A stretch of 64,000 nucleotides of DNA from Myxococcus stipitatus. Its GTDB lineage: Bacteria; Myxococcota; Myxococcia; Myxococcales; Myxococcaceae. This document shows, one piece after another, positions 26,065 to 33,907 of the stretch (position 1 is the first letter of the stretch; the number at the start of each line of letters is the position of its first letter). Location of the stretch: assembly GCF_038561935.1 (NCBI RefSeq), contig NZ_CP102770.1, forward strand, positions 2,852,001 through 2,916,000, written 5' to 3'. The notes under the pieces are model-generated. The model worked only from the letters and a program-made list of their open reading frames with translations. It did no database searches and was not told the DNA's origin. Both the position numbers and the translations under genes were made by a program.

Positions 26065-26412
26065 GTGGATGTGAAGAAGGGGCAGAAGCAGGGCAGGACG
26101 GCGGAGCGCGGTCGGTTTTCGGCGAAGCGCAAGAAGGAGGCGGTGCTTCGTCTGCTCAAGGGCGAGGAGCTCGACGCGCTCTCACGGGAGTTGGGCGTCA
26201 CCGCTGCGGTGCTCAGCGAGTGGCGAGAGAAGTTCCTGGCGGGAGCTGAGGCCAACCTCAAGAGTCGTGAGCCCGAGCCAGCGGACGACGAGGTGCTGCG
26301 GCTCAAGGCCATGGTGGGCGAGCTGATGATGAAGAACGAGCTGCTCGCCGAGAAGGCCCGGCTGCTGGAGGGCAACGCGCCGGGTTTTCCCTGGAGGAAG
26401 TCGAGAGGATGA
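26065..26412 (+). CDS. IS3-family transposase OrfA, second element
   Basis: A 115-residue OrfA. The helix-turn-helix lies in KKEAVLRLLKGEELDALSRE and LGVTAAVLSEWREKFL, followed by a coiled coil (DDEVLRLKAMVGELMMKNEL). The start is a GTG at 26065 or 26071; neither has a strong RBS. The stop overlaps the orfB ATG (ATGA). No A-rich slippery run is visible in the overlap, so orfB is probably made by coupled re-initiation. Confidence 0.82.
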   Translation: MDVKKGQKQGRTAERGRFSAKRKKEAVLRLLKGEELDALSRELGVTAAVLSEWREKFLAGAEANLKSREPEPADDEVLRLKAMVGELMMKNELLAEKARLLEGNAPGFPWRKSRG

Positions 26413-27305
26413 GCGCCCAGCTCTCGCCTTCCAGCGGCAAGCAGTACGGGCTGGCGCTCGTGACGGCCACCTGGCGCGTGCCGCGTGCCACGGTGTACCG
26501 GCACCGCGCCCGCCGTCAGGCCGCGGCTCCTCCGGCGGCCCGGCGAGGCCCTAGGACGGCGCTGACGGACGAGGCGCTGCTCAAGGCCATCTGCGGCGTG
26601 CTGGCCCTCTCGCCCTTCCTGGGCGAGGGGCACCGCAAGGTGTGGGCGCGGCTGCGTGCCCGGGGCGTGCGCACCTCGAAGGCCCGCTGCCTTCGGCTGA
26701 TGCGTCAGGCGGGGCTGCTGGCCCCATGCCGTGCCCGCCGGGTGCTGGGCCCGCGCCACCACGACGGCACCATCACCACCGCCAAGCCCGACGTCATGTG
26801 GGGCACTGACGCCACCTGCACGATGACGGCGCTGGAGGGCCAGGCCACCGTCTTCATCGCCGTCGACCACTCCACCGCCGAGTGTGTCGGCATCCACGCG
26901 GCCAAGGTAGGAAATCGTTTCGAGGCCCTCGAGCCCATTCGCCAGGGCGTCAAGGCTCGCTTCGGTGCGTACGGCAAGGGCCTGGCCTCGGGGCTGACCG
27001 TCCGCCATGACAACGGCAGCCAGTACACCTCCGACGCCTTCCAGAACGAGCTGCGCTTCCTGGGCGCCGAGTCCAGTCCGTCCTTCGTCCGCAGCCCCGA
27101 GGGCAACGGGTGCGCCGAGCGCTTCATCCGCACCCTCAAGGAGCAACTGCTCTGGGTGCGCACCTTCGCAACCGTCGAGGAACTCCGGCGGGCCCTGCTG
27201 GAGTGGGCCCACCGCTACAACGAACACTGGCTGCTGGAGCGCCACAACTTCCTCTCGCCGAGTCAGGCCCGGCGAGAGCTGATGCAGTCGAAGCAGGCGG
27301 CCTGA
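26409..27305 (+). CDS. IS3-family transposase OrfB, second element
   Basis: A 298-residue rve/DDE transposase. The catalytic triad sits in VMWGTDATCTM (Asp), VRHDNGSQYTS (Asp) and GNGCAERFIRTLKEQ (Glu). GHRKVWARLRARGVRTSKAR is the HTH_21 region before the core. The frame is intact from ATG 26409 to the end. Translation is likely coupled to orfA. Confidence 0.9.
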   Translation: MSAQLSPSSGKQYGLALVTATWRVPRATVYRHRARRQAAAPPAARRGPRTALTDEALLKAICGVLALSPFLGEGHRKVWARLRARGVRTSKARCLRLMRQAGLLAPCRARRVLGPRHHDGTITTAKPDVMWGTDATCTMTALEGQATVFIAVDHSTAECVGIHAAKVGNRFEALEPIRQGVKARFGAYGKGLASGLTVRHDNGSQYTSDAFQNELRFLGAESSPSFVRSPEGNGCAERFIRTLKEQLLWVRTFATVEELRRALLEWAHRYNEHWLLERHNFLSPSQARRELMQSKQAA

Positions 27306-27327
27306 TTACGACCAACCTGGTGTCTCA

Positions 27328-27384
27328 ACAATCCGGTGCGATACACAACCTCGCCATGAGGTCCTTCAAATCTTCCGTTGCCAT
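27328..27384 (-). pseudogene. 5' fragment of a gene cut by the second IS3 element
   Basis: An ATG at 27384 preceded by AGGGGGAATCACC starts MATEDLKDLMARLCIAPD and runs straight into the IS end, where it meets a stop. A good RBS and a start cut off after 18-19 codons argue that a real gene was interrupted. Its remainder may be the fragment at 25859-26026. Confidence 0.55.
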
Positions 27385-27481
27385 GTGGTGATTCCCCCTC
27401 TGCACGTATGCTCAGCGCGCGATACGGGAGAATCAACGGCAAACCCTGCGGAGCGCATTGCTTCGCATGTAAGATGGACGG

Positions 27482-27868
27482 TCATTCGTTGCAGGACGAG
27501 CCGCCGCCAGCGTCGCCGCAAGATGAATCTCCAGGGGACAGGTCGCTGACGTCGCCCAGCTCGACGGGGATGTGGGCCTCCTCGAATGACTTCGTGCCGA
27601 TGCGCGCGGGACGAGTGTTCCGCGGAGCGCGTCCCCAGAGAAGGACTGTGAGCAGCTTCCACCCACCTAGCATCACGGGCAGCCCGAGGCTGAGGAACAG
27701 AACCACGAAGGGGACTCTGCCCAGTTTCAGCAAGCCGAGCCCGCTCGCACCCAGCAGCGATATCAGCCCTCCCGCGTACAGGGAGATGATTGTTTCCAAT
27801 CCAGAGGTGAATCGAGCTTGCCCACCTGCGGCTGCGTTCCTGTGGGGCTTGCGTGAGAGGACTGACAT
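27482..27868 (-). CDS. Small membrane protein with Gly/Cys tail
   Basis: A 128-residue protein with two hydrophobic segments (ISLYAGGLISLLGASGLGLL and PFVVLFLSLGLPVMLGGWKL) and a short acidic tail ending in a Gly-Cys cluster (SSCGDAGGGSSC). Similar tails occur on small myxobacterial and actinobacterial membrane proteins of unknown role. GGAG lies seven bases before the ATG at 27868. Longer in-frame extension upstream has no RBS. It reads towards the interrupted gene at 27384 and may have been in one operon with it. Confidence 0.6.
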   Translation of the reverse strand: MSVLSRKPHRNAAAGGQARFTSGLETIISLYAGGLISLLGASGLGLLKLGRVPFVVLFLSLGLPVMLGGWKLLTVLLWGRAPRNTRPARIGTKSFEEAHIPVELGDVSDLSPGDSSCGDAGGGSSCNE

Positions 27869-27997
27869 CCGTGTGCTCCGCCAGAGAGGTGCTCGGTGTC
27901 CTCGTGTGCCGCAATGCACACGGGGTGGCGGTCTGTTGCGCGGGATGCAGGTCTCCTGTCGCGTGTCCTCGAAATGCCTGGGGGGAGCCCTGGAGGA

Positions 27998-28021
27998 TGG
28001 CTGGAGCCCAGGGACTCGAAC
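27998..28021 (-). other. tRNA 3'-end-like fragment
   Basis: On the minus strand the 24 bases fit the 3' end of a tRNA in order: GTTCGAGT (T-loop region), CCCTG (3' strand of the T-stem), GGCTCCA (3' acceptor strand), G (discriminator) and CCA. The expected 5' T-stem strand CAGGG is absent, and no 5' half is present. It is either an attachment-site remnant or chance. Confidence 0.35.
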
Positions 28022-28032
28022 GGGGCCGTGCC

Positions 28033-28266
28033 CTACAGTCCTCCGCGGAGATTGGACTGGACGACGAACGTGAAGTGGCTTCCCCCTGCCTTGGCCCATC
28101 GGACGAGCCAGTCCCCGGTGTAGTCGCCGGACACGAGCAGGTGGCCGCCATGCTCGCGAGCCATGAGCGCGAGTCGCTCCACGTCACCGGGAGGGAACCG
28201 GTCATGGAGGTGGACGTTTGCTCCCGCCTTGAGAATCTCCTGGATGGATTCGAAGGTTGTCCGCAT
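28033..28266 (-). CDS. Small hypothetical protein
   Basis: A 77-residue protein starting MRTTFESIQEILKAGANVHL, with DRFPPGDVERLALMAREHGG and a C-terminal FTFVVQSNLRGGL. It looks like a compact alpha/beta fold with no export signal. No family is recognised. The RBS before ATG 28266 is weak (GAGTGAGC). It lies in the accessory region with other short minus-strand genes. Confidence 0.5.
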   Translation of the reverse strand: MRTTFESIQEILKAGANVHLHDRFPPGDVERLALMAREHGGHLLVSGDYTGDWLVRWAKAGGSHFTFVVQSNLRGGL

Positions 28267-28354
28267 GTGTGGGGTGCTCACTCGTTGGAGTTGCGCTGAA
28301 GCGTAGCAGCACTCCGACAGGCGATGTCCCGCTCGAGAGCACTCCCAATACGAC

Positions 28355-28387
28355 AGAAGCCTCCCAGCCCGTGGCCAGGAGGCTTCT
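28355..28387 (-). terminator. Terminator of the lipoprotein gene at 28408-28725
   Basis: AGAAGCCTCC (28355-28364) and GGAGGCTTCT (28378-28387) form a perfect ten-pair stem with a 13-base loop, just downstream of the stop codon of the minus-strand lipoprotein gene. Confidence 0.6.
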
Positions 28388-28407
28388 TTCACGACACGCT
28401 TGTCGAC

Positions 28408-28725
28408 CTAGCAGGTCCGGTCGTAGAGCGCCTTGCAGTGACGGATGGCCTCTTCCACCGTGCAACCCGTGGCAGTGCAGTGCGGCTGGCCCGCGGGGGG
28501 CGTACACCAGTTGAGCACCACCCAGCAGGCGAGGGATTCATCGCCGGCGGTGGAGGCAAGTGAGGGCATCTGCTCGCTCTTCTCGGTGCTCCAGGGCTCA
28601 ACAGACATCTCCTGCTTCTCGGAGATGTGCACGGCCAGACTGCTCTTCGGCGCACCATCCTCTTGGCCCGGGCCACAGGCGGAGATCGAAAGGGTCAGCA
28701 GCAGGCCGGTCAGAAACCGCTTCAT
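28408..28725 (-). CDS. Small predicted lipoprotein with C-terminal cysteines
   Basis: A 105-residue protein with lipobox SISAC (Cys17), a charged Ser/Glu-rich linker, and a C-terminal part with six cysteines (ACWVVLNWCTPPAG, HCTATGC, HCKALYDRTC). Disulphides at the cell surface are likely. The start MKRFL at 28725 follows AAGGA with six-base spacing; an ATG two codons upstream is possible. Family not recognised. A perfect hairpin follows the stop. Confidence 0.65.
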   Translation of the reverse strand: MKRFLTGLLLTLSISACGPGQEDGAPKSSLAVHISEKQEMSVEPWSTEKSEQMPSLASTAGDESLACWVVLNWCTPPAGQPHCTATGCTVEEAIRHCKALYDRTC

Positions 28726-29039
28726 GAGCATTCCTTGGGTTGGAGGTGCTGTCGCCTTCGCAGGCGCAGGCGAGCTGTGTCTCGCATTTCTGATTGTTGT
28801 TCCTTGCGGGTTGTTTGGTCAATGTGTGAGAGAGATTGCTGTGGCGCTGAAGACTTTCATCGGCCGTGGCGTCGCTGTCGCGGCGTCGCGAATGAAGAAG
28901 TGCAGGTATGGTGTATGACGGAAAGGTGTCGGGATGGGTGTGGATAGGTGTTGACTGTGAGTCCTGGCTGTGTGGATGCTGTCGGGACGCTCGGGGGGTA
29001 GAGACGTCTGGTCAAACACTTCGCAAAGGAACGCATCGC
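28726..29039. promoter_or_regulatory. Divergent regulatory region between two small exported-protein genes
   Basis: About 310 bases, less GC-rich than average. On the minus strand TTGACC (28822-28817) and AACAAT (28798-28793) are spaced by 18 bases, a possible promoter for the lipoprotein gene at 28725. On the plus strand TTGACT near 28951 could serve the gene at 29040, but no convincing -10 follows. No gene is supported in it. Confidence 0.35.
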
Positions 29040-29402
29040 ATGAAGACGGAGCGACTCTTCGCTGGAGTTGTCCTGGGAATGGCCCTGTGGCTGGCTGGCT
29101 GTGGTGGGCCGACGCTCGAGAACCCTGACCCGGAGGTGCTGGCGGGGCCTGAAGGGGAGGCTGCCCTGAGCCTGTCGGCGTCCGAAGAGGGGCTCTATGA
29201 GCCGCCTTGCAACGGCCGGACGATGTGGACCTTCAACTGGTTCAGCGATGCGGCCATGACTGAGCTCGTTGGAGACAAACGGTGTGACTGCAATGGGAGG
29301 CGTGCCAGCTGGGGCGTCAGGGGGCGGTACGAAAAGTTCACCGAGGTTGTCTGTTCAAGACAGCCTGAGGGCGTCGTGTCTCCCGACGATGTGAAGCGTT
29401 GA
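29040..29402 (+). CDS. DUF6289-like exported lipoprotein
   Basis: A 120-residue protein with lipobox LAGCG (Cys21), an acidic linker, and a domain WTFNWFSDAAMTELVGDKRC followed by DCNGRRASWG. This matches the pattern of DUF6289 proteins (aromatic, SDA, then LVG and paired Cys), a family of small exported proteins abundant in myxobacteria with unknown role. AAAGGA lies nine bases before ATG 29040. It closes the accessory region before the tRNA-His/Arg pair. Confidence 0.65.
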   Translation: MKTERLFAGVVLGMALWLAGCGGPTLENPDPEVLAGPEGEAALSLSASEEGLYEPPCNGRTMWTFNWFSDAAMTELVGDKRCDCNGRRASWGVRGRYEKFTEVVCSRQPEGVVSPDDVKR

Positions 29403-29841
29403 GCCAAGCCGGAGATGTCGACGGAGCGGCCCCTGTGTCTGGCTGTCTTTCCGTGACGTGAATGCCGCGCCAGGCCGCGAGACGCCACGAGCGAGCTTCG
29501 ACCTGGCGCTGGTTCCACCAGCGTGAAGGCGGATGCGCCGCAGCCACGGCGCTCCCTGTAGCAGCCTGTCGCGGCATCGGAGCGCGTGAGTCGGTGGCGT
29601 CGGCCGGGTTCGACCGCGCGCCCCCTCCCTCCACCCAGGAAAGGGCGAGGAACGACCGACTGTTGGGAAGTCGGTCAGGAACTCGTCGTCCCTTCGGTCA
29701 CTCTCGGGGCTCGGGGAGGGCAGGGGGCATGGGGTTGCCCCCTTGTTCAGGGCGCCAATCGACCCACTTCACATTTGGGCCTTGAACTGGCCCTCGCTTC
29801 CACGGTAGGGAAAGCGCCGCTTCAAACGCCGTGTCGGTAAC
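29403..29841. other. Intergenic region with two stem-loops upstream of tRNA-His
   Basis: About 440 bases with no supported gene. Two perfect eight-pair inverted repeats are present: GACCGACT/AGTCGGTC (29655-29662 and 29670-29677, seven-base loop) and AGGGGGCA/TGCCCCCT (29722-29729 and 29736-29743, six-base loop). A possible tRNA promoter is TTGAAC (29782-29787) with TAGGGA (29806-29811), spaced by 18 bases. Confidence 0.45.
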
Positions 29842-29916
29842 GGCGGCCATAGCTCAACTGGTTAGAGCGCTGGACTGTGACTCCAGAGGTTGCCGGTTCG
29901 ACCCCGGTTGGCCGCC
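29842..29916 (+). tRNA. tRNA-His (anticodon GTG)
   Basis: The cloverleaf includes the extra G-1 (29842) paired with C73 (29916), a feature of tRNA-His. Acceptor GCGGCCA/TGGCCGC, anticodon stem CTGGA/TCCAG and loop CTGTGAC with GTG are clear. CCA is not fully encoded. Confidence 0.96.
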
Positions 29917-29939
29917 CACTTTCTTCCCCCGAGTAGTTT

Positions 29940-30013
29940 GCGCTCGTAGCTCAACTGGATAGAGCACTGGGCTTCGAACCCAGGGGTTGGGGGTTCAAGT
30001 CCCTCCGAGCGCG
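29940..30013 (+). tRNA. tRNA-Arg (anticodon TCG)
   Basis: A 74-base cloverleaf: acceptor GCGCTCG/CGAGCGC, anticodon stem CTGGG/CCCAG, loop CTTCGAA with anticodon TCG, and T-arm GGGTTCAAGTCCC. It follows tRNA-His by 23 bp. Confidence 0.96.
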
Positions 30014-30178
30014 CTCTGAAGTCTCTGAAACTCCTCGGGATTTGGCTTCGTCGCCGGAGCCTCCCACGCTGGATTCTCCGGGTCTCCGTCCGCCAAGGGC
30101 CGCGTCTCATCGCCGTTTGCGGGCCCCCACCGAAGTCGCTCGACCTTCGGCGGAGGCCCCTCTCAACGGCTCACCCTG

Positions 30179-31201
30179 TCACGCCTCGTGCGAGGCGCCG
30201 TTGCCGCCCTTGTCCGCTGTCGTGGGGACGCGGCAGCGCAGCTCCGTCTCCGCCTCCAGCGCGGTCAGGTTCTCCCGCATCGCCTTCGCCCAGCGCGCCC
30301 GGGGCTGCTCCATCAGCTTCTCGTTCGCCAGCTCGATGCTCTCGCTCAGCTCCTCGTCCGAGAGCTCCGACGCCGTCTTCCCCTTATAGGGACCGAACGC
30401 CACCAGCACCGCGCTCGGCTTGAGCGGAGGCGTGGCCACCGGCTCCAGCTCCTCCAGTTTCGCGACCTTCTCCGGCGCGGGCACCGTCGGCAGCGCGGGG
30501 AACGACGCCTTCACCGGCCCGGGCCTGGCGCCCAGCACCTCATAGGCGCCCCCCACCGGCGTGAGCTCCGCCTGCGCGGACTCGAAGTCCTCCGCGGGCA
30601 TTTCCTCTCGGACGTACAGCCCGCCGAACGCCTCGGGGTACGCCTTGCGCAACGCCGCCACACGCGCGCACTTCTCGATCATCGTCGTGGGAATCTTCGC
30701 CCACAGGGGCGTCTGCTGGACGTAGCCGCTGAAGTCCAGCCACACCACCACCGGCAGCTTCCCGTCCCGGACCACCCGGGACCAGGCCCCCACCAGCGCA
30801 CCCTTGCGCTTTGCCGGATTGAAGCGATGGACCACCTCGCCTCGCCCCTGGTCCACCACGATGTCGTCCTCCGCGAACACCGCGCTGGCCTGGATGCCCT
30901 TGAAGTCCGGGAACCGCTCCGCGCGCGCCAACATGCCGGCCTCGGACGGTTGGAATTCGTACTTCGTCACCCAGTTGGGACGCTCCCGGTTGCCCACGTT
31001 CTGCCGCCGGGCCACGCAGAACGCCTCCTTGAGCAGCGGGTCCAGCCCACTGCGCTTGCACTGCTCGATGAAGAGGGCGAACTCGTCCTCGCTGATGCCC
31101 CGGGGGCAGATGGTCCGCCGAATCAGCTCCATCCGCTCCCGGCTCCAACCACCCAGCGTCGAGCCCGCGTCTTCCTTGGGGGACATGTTGGCTTCCGTCA
31201 C
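30179..31201 (-). CDS. Phage recombination protein Bet/RecT family
   Basis: A 340-residue protein with a Bet/RecT single-strand annealing domain: LIRRTICPRGISEDEFALFI, then EQCKRSGLDPLLKEAFCVAR, then EAGMLARAERFPDFKGIQAS. RecT/Bet proteins anneal complementary single strands and normally belong to phages, next to an exonuclease. Here the C-terminal 120 residues form a linker plus a region ending LSESIELANEKLMEQPRARW. GTG 31201 is chosen because AGGAG lies six bases upstream; ATG 31216 and ATG 31186 are also in frame. No exonuclease or integrase lies beside it: the neighbours are tRNA genes on both sides. Confidence 0.85.
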   Translation of the reverse strand: MTEANMSPKEDAGSTLGGWSRERMELIRRTICPRGISEDEFALFIEQCKRSGLDPLLKEAFCVARRQNVGNRERPNWVTKYEFQPSEAGMLARAERFPDFKGIQASAVFAEDDIVVDQGRGEVVHRFNPAKRKGALVGAWSRVVRDGKLPVVVWLDFSGYVQQTPLWAKIPTTMIEKCARVAALRKAYPEAFGGLYVREEMPAEDFESAQAELTPVGGAYEVLGARPGPVKASFPALPTVPAPEKVAKLEELEPVATPPLKPSAVLVAFGPYKGKTASELSDEELSESIELANEKLMEQPRARWAKAMRENLTALEAETELRCRVPTTADKGGNGASHEA

Positions 31202-31578
31202 TGTCGTCTCCTGCATGCGTCCTGCGCGAAAAGGGCGGACGACCTCCGTCCGCCCGCCTGTGCCTCGGCGGCGCCTCGAGTGTCCCGGACTGTTCGCGAA
31301 TCCAACCCGCTCTTCCCGTGGAGTGGCCCCAAGCGCAGCCGTGGCCACCATCAACAGGAGGGCGCCAAGACTGTTTCATGCGCCAGGAGGGGGACTCCGC
31401 CGCCAGCACGCTGGGCGAGCAACACGGCGCCAGCGGCTCGGACGAATCGCCCCTCGTGCGTTGATCGCTCCGAGGGGAAATCAGCGGGGATCGAAAATAC
31501 TTTTTGACAGCGTCGCACGGCTTCTGTAGTTACCGCGCCACCTCGCCGTCACGCAGCAGACGGGCCGAGCCGAGTGCC
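31202..31578. other. Intergenic region between the Bet gene and tRNA-Lys
   Basis: About 380 bases without a supported gene; open frames here lack an RBS and resemble nothing. It contains the upstream region of the divergent Bet/RecT gene at its left end and the tRNA-Lys promoter at its right end. Confidence 0.5.
31504..31532 (+). promoter_or_regulatory. Promoter of tRNA-Lys
   Basis: A perfect -35 TTGACA (31504-31509) and TAGTTA (31527-31532) are separated by 17 bases, 46 bases before the tRNA. An AT-rich stretch (GAAAATACTTTT) lies directly upstream, as an UP-element would. Confidence 0.6.
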
Positions 31579-31651
31579 GGGAGCGTAGCTCAATTGGCAG
31601 AGCAATGGACTCTTAATCCATAGGTTGTGGGTTCGATTCCCTCCGCTCTCA
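31579..31651 (+). tRNA. tRNA-Lys (anticodon CTT)
   Basis: A 73-base cloverleaf: acceptor GGGAGCG/CGCTCTC (one G-T pair), anticodon stem ATGGA/TCCAT, loop CTCTTAA with anticodon CTT, and T-arm GGGTTCGATTCCC. An intrinsic terminator follows after four bases. Confidence 0.96.
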
Positions 31652-31655
31652 CTCA

Positions 31656-31692
31656 GGGGCCTCTCCAGAAATGGAGAGGCCCCTTCTTTTTT
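31656..31692 (+). terminator. Intrinsic terminator of tRNA-Lys
   Basis: GGGGCCTCTCC (31656-31666) and GGAGAGGCCCC (31673-31683) form a perfect 11-pair stem with a six-base loop, followed by TTCTTTTTT. It is the clearest intrinsic terminator in the window and separates tRNA-Lys from tRNA-Leu. Confidence 0.92.
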
Positions 31693-31760
31693 GGCGCGAT
31701 CCGCTGGCTGCCCTGCAGCGGACGTTTCGCGGTATGTACGGCACGACACGCGAGACACCC

Positions 31761-31842
31761 GGGCGGGTGGCGAAACTGGTAGACGCACCAGACTTAGGAT
31801 CTGGTACCGCAAGGTGTGAGGGTTCGAGTCCCTCCTCGCCCA
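31761..31842 (+). tRNA. tRNA-Leu (anticodon TAG)
   Basis: An 82-base class II tRNA with a long variable arm (GTACCGCAAGGTGT). Acceptor GGGCGGG/CTCGCCC, anticodon stem CCAGA/TCTGG, loop CTTAGGA with anticodon TAG, and T-arm GGGTTCGAGTCCC. It lies about 100 bases upstream of tig. Confidence 0.95.
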
Positions 31843-31849
31843 TTTCGCG

Positions 31850-31878
31850 TTGACCCGTTCGTGCCTATCCCCTAAAGG
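31850..31878 (+). promoter_or_regulatory. Possible promoter of tig-clpP
   Basis: TTGACC (31850-31855) and TAAAGG (31873-31878) are separated by 17 bases. This would give a leader of about 60 bases before the trigger-factor ATG. Alternatively tig is read through from tRNA-Leu. Confidence 0.45.
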
Positions 31879-31943
31879 CGCACGTCCCACTTAACCGGCG
31901 CCGCTCGGGACGACTGTCCGAGGCGGCGGCGAGCGAGGCCCGT

Positions 31944-33221
31944 ATGAAGGTCCAGGTCGAAGAGCTCTCTCCCATCGAGAAGAAGCTCTCCATCGAGGTC
32001 GAGTCAGCCCGCGTGGCGGAGGAGCTCAACCGCGCTTATTCCAGGCTCGGGCAGCAGGTGAAGTTGCCGGGCTTCCGCCAGGGCAAGGTTCCCCGCCGCA
32101 TCCTGGAGCAGCGCTTCAAGGACCAGGTCGAGGACGAGGTCATCCAGCGTGTCGTGCAGACCGCCTATATGGACGCGGTGCGCGAGCACAACGTGGAGGT
32201 CGTCGCCAGCCCGCAGGTGACGAACGCGGGCCTCAAGGCCGACGCGCCCTTCTCCTTCGAGGCCCGGGTGGAGGTGAAGCCCAAGGTCGAGGCGAAGGAG
32301 TACGCCGAGCTCCCCCTGACCAAGGCGGACGCCACCGTCACCGACGAGCAGATCAACGAGCAACTGGACCGCATGCGCCAGTCCCTGGGTCGCCTGGACC
32401 CGGTGACGGACCGCGACTCCGCCGCTTCCGGTGACTACGCGACGGTCGACTTCGACGCCACGGTGGATGGCAAGCCGTTCCCGGGCAGCAAGGCCGAGGG
32501 CATCACCGTCCAGGTGCAGCCCGGTGAGCTGGTCGAGTCCAAGATTGCCGCCCTGGAGGGCGTGAAGGTGGGCGAGTCCAAGGACATCGACTACGCCTTC
32601 CCGGCCGACTACCGGGTGGAGGACGTGCGGGGGAAGACGGGTCGGTTCCACATCACCCTCAAGGCCCTCAAGAAGGAGATCAGCCCCGAGCTGAACGACG
32701 ACTTCGCCAAGGAGACGGGCATCGCCCAGTCCATGGATGAGCTGCGCACCAAGGTCCGCACGGACATGGAGCGCGCGCGCCGTTCGCAAGCGGACAACGA
32801 CGAGCGCGAGGCGCTGATGAAGCTCCTCGTCGAGCGCAACACCTTCGAGGTGCCGCGCGCCATGGTGGAGCGCGCCATGGACTCCATGCTGCGCGGGGCC
32901 CTGCAGCAGCTGCAGCGCTCGGGCGTGGACCCCAGCCGTCTCAACCTGGACTTCAACCGGCTGCGCGAGGAGATGCGCGAGAAGGCTGTCCAGGAAGTGA
33001 AGGGGACCCTGCTCCTGGAGTCCATCGCCCAGAAGGAGGGCATCCAGGCGAGCGACGCGGACGTCGAGGCGCGCATCGAGCAGCTCGCCACCGACGCGGG
33101 TCAGCCCGTGGCCGCGGTGAAGAAGTACTTCAAGGGCCCGGACGAGCGCCTCGGGTTGTCTCTGCGACTGCGCGAGGAAAAGACGATTGAATTCCTGAAG
33201 GGCCGGGCGAAGTATTCCTGA
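31944..33221 (+). CDS. tig: Trigger factor
   Basis: A 425-residue trigger factor, the ribosome-bound chaperone with peptidyl-prolyl isomerase activity. The N-terminal ribosome-binding signature [11 protein letters not shown] is at 41-51. The FKBP-like domain lies around 150-240 ([20 protein letters not shown]). The C-terminal helical arms follow, containing [20 protein letters not shown]. Length is typical of the family. It precedes clpP by 33 bp and is probably co-transcribed with it. Confidence 0.96.
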   Translation: MKVQVEELSPIEKKLSIEVESARVAEELNRAYSRLGQQVKLPGFRQGKVPRRILEQRFKDQVEDEVIQRVVQTAYMDAVREHNVEVVASPQVTNAGLKADAPFSFEARVEVKPKVEAKEYAELPLTKADATVTDEQINEQLDRMRQSLGRLDPVTDRDSAASGDYATVDFDATVDGKPFPGSKAEGITVQVQPGELVESKIAALEGVKVGESKDIDYAFPADYRVEDVRGKTGRFHITLKALKKEISPELNDDFAKETGIAQSMDELRTKVRTDMERARRSQADNDEREALMKLLVERNTFEVPRAMVERAMDSMLRGALQQLQRSGVDPSRLNLDFNRLREEMREKAVQEVKGTLLLESIAQKEGIQASDADVEARIEQLATDAGQPVAAVKKYFKGPDERLGLSLRLREEKTIEFLKGRAKYS

Positions 33222-33254
33222 GGTCCCTTTCCCGAGTTCTCTCTCGAGGTCGAC

Positions 33255-33875
33255 ATGCCCTTCATGCCCGTTCCCTACGTCATCGAGCAGACTCATCGCG
33301 GTGAGCGCTCGTACGACATCTACAGTCGGCTCCTGAAGGACCGCATCATCATGCTGGGCACGGAAATCGACGATGACGTGGCGAACGTCATTGTCGCCCA
33401 GTTGCTCTTCCTCGAGTCCGAGGACCCGGACAAGGACATCAACATCTACATCAACTCGCCGGGTGGGTCCGTCACGGCGGGCATGGCCATCTACGACACG
33501 ATGCAGTACGTCAAGCCGCCGGTGTCCACCATCTGCGTGGGCCAGGCGGCGTCGATGGGGGCCGTGCTCCTGCTGGCCGGCACGAAGGGCAAGCGGTACG
33601 CCTTGCCCTCCAGTCGCATCATGATTCACCAGCCGCTGGGCGGTGTGCGGGGACAGGCCACGGACATCGAAATCCAGGCCAAGGAAATCCTCCGGATGAA
33701 GGCGAAGCTCAACGAGCTCATCGTCAAGCACACCGGGCAGTCCATCGAGCGGGTGGAGAAGGACACGGACCGCGACTACTTCATGGGTGCGACGGAGGCG
33801 AAGGCGTACGGAATCGTCGACGAAATCCAGAATCCGCGGAAGGTCGTGGGGCTGGGCAAGGACGACAAGAAGTAA
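33255..33875 (+). CDS. clpP: ATP-dependent Clp protease proteolytic subunit
   Basis: A 206-residue ClpP. The serine-protease triad is visible: Ser100 in [14 protein letters not shown], His125 in [11 protein letters not shown], and Asp174 in [20 protein letters not shown]-like [16 protein letters not shown] is the oxyanion region, and [20 protein letters not shown] is the usual mature N-terminus. It forms the tetradecameric chamber that works with ClpX. A terminator-like hairpin follows, so clpX appears to be a separate transcription unit. Confidence 0.97.
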   Translation: MPFMPVPYVIEQTHRGERSYDIYSRLLKDRIIMLGTEIDDDVANVIVAQLLFLESEDPDKDINIYINSPGGSVTAGMAIYDTMQYVKPPVSTICVGQAASMGAVLLLAGTKGKRYALPSSRIMIHQPLGGVRGQATDIEIQAKEILRMKAKLNELIVKHTGQSIERVEKDTDRDYFMGATEAKAYGIVDEIQNPRKVVGLGKDDKK

Positions 33876-33907
33876 GCGGTCGCCGGGGCTTGACACCTCG
33901 GCGGGTG

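Larger units (their letters stand above)
26027..27327 (+). mobile_element. Complete IS3-family insertion sequence (second, different copy)
   Basis: A 1301-base element with short identical ends: TGAGACACC at 26027-26035 and its inverse GGTGTCTCA at 27319-27327. It carries orfA and orfB on the plus strand. Beyond nine bases the ends diverge, and no 3-4-base target duplication is seen (flanks TCT and ACA). That points to a deletion or rearrangement at one side after insertion. It is unrelated in sequence to the first copy. Confidence 0.75.

Noticed and set aside
26021..27333. Target-site duplication for the second IS3 element
   Set aside because: Flanking bases do not match at three or four positions for either possible end, so none is claimed.
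27998..28080. Intact tRNA gene on the minus strand
   Set aside because: Only the 3' part fits; the T-stem 5' strand does not pair and no anticodon arm is present.
29462..29785. Open frame between the DUF6289-like gene and tRNA-His
   Set aside because: Arg/Gly-rich translation without RBS; it overlaps the stem-loops and the possible tRNA promoter.
31349..31529. Open frames on both strands upstream of tRNA-Lys
   Set aside because: Basic low-information translations that end in the tRNA promoter; no supporting start site.
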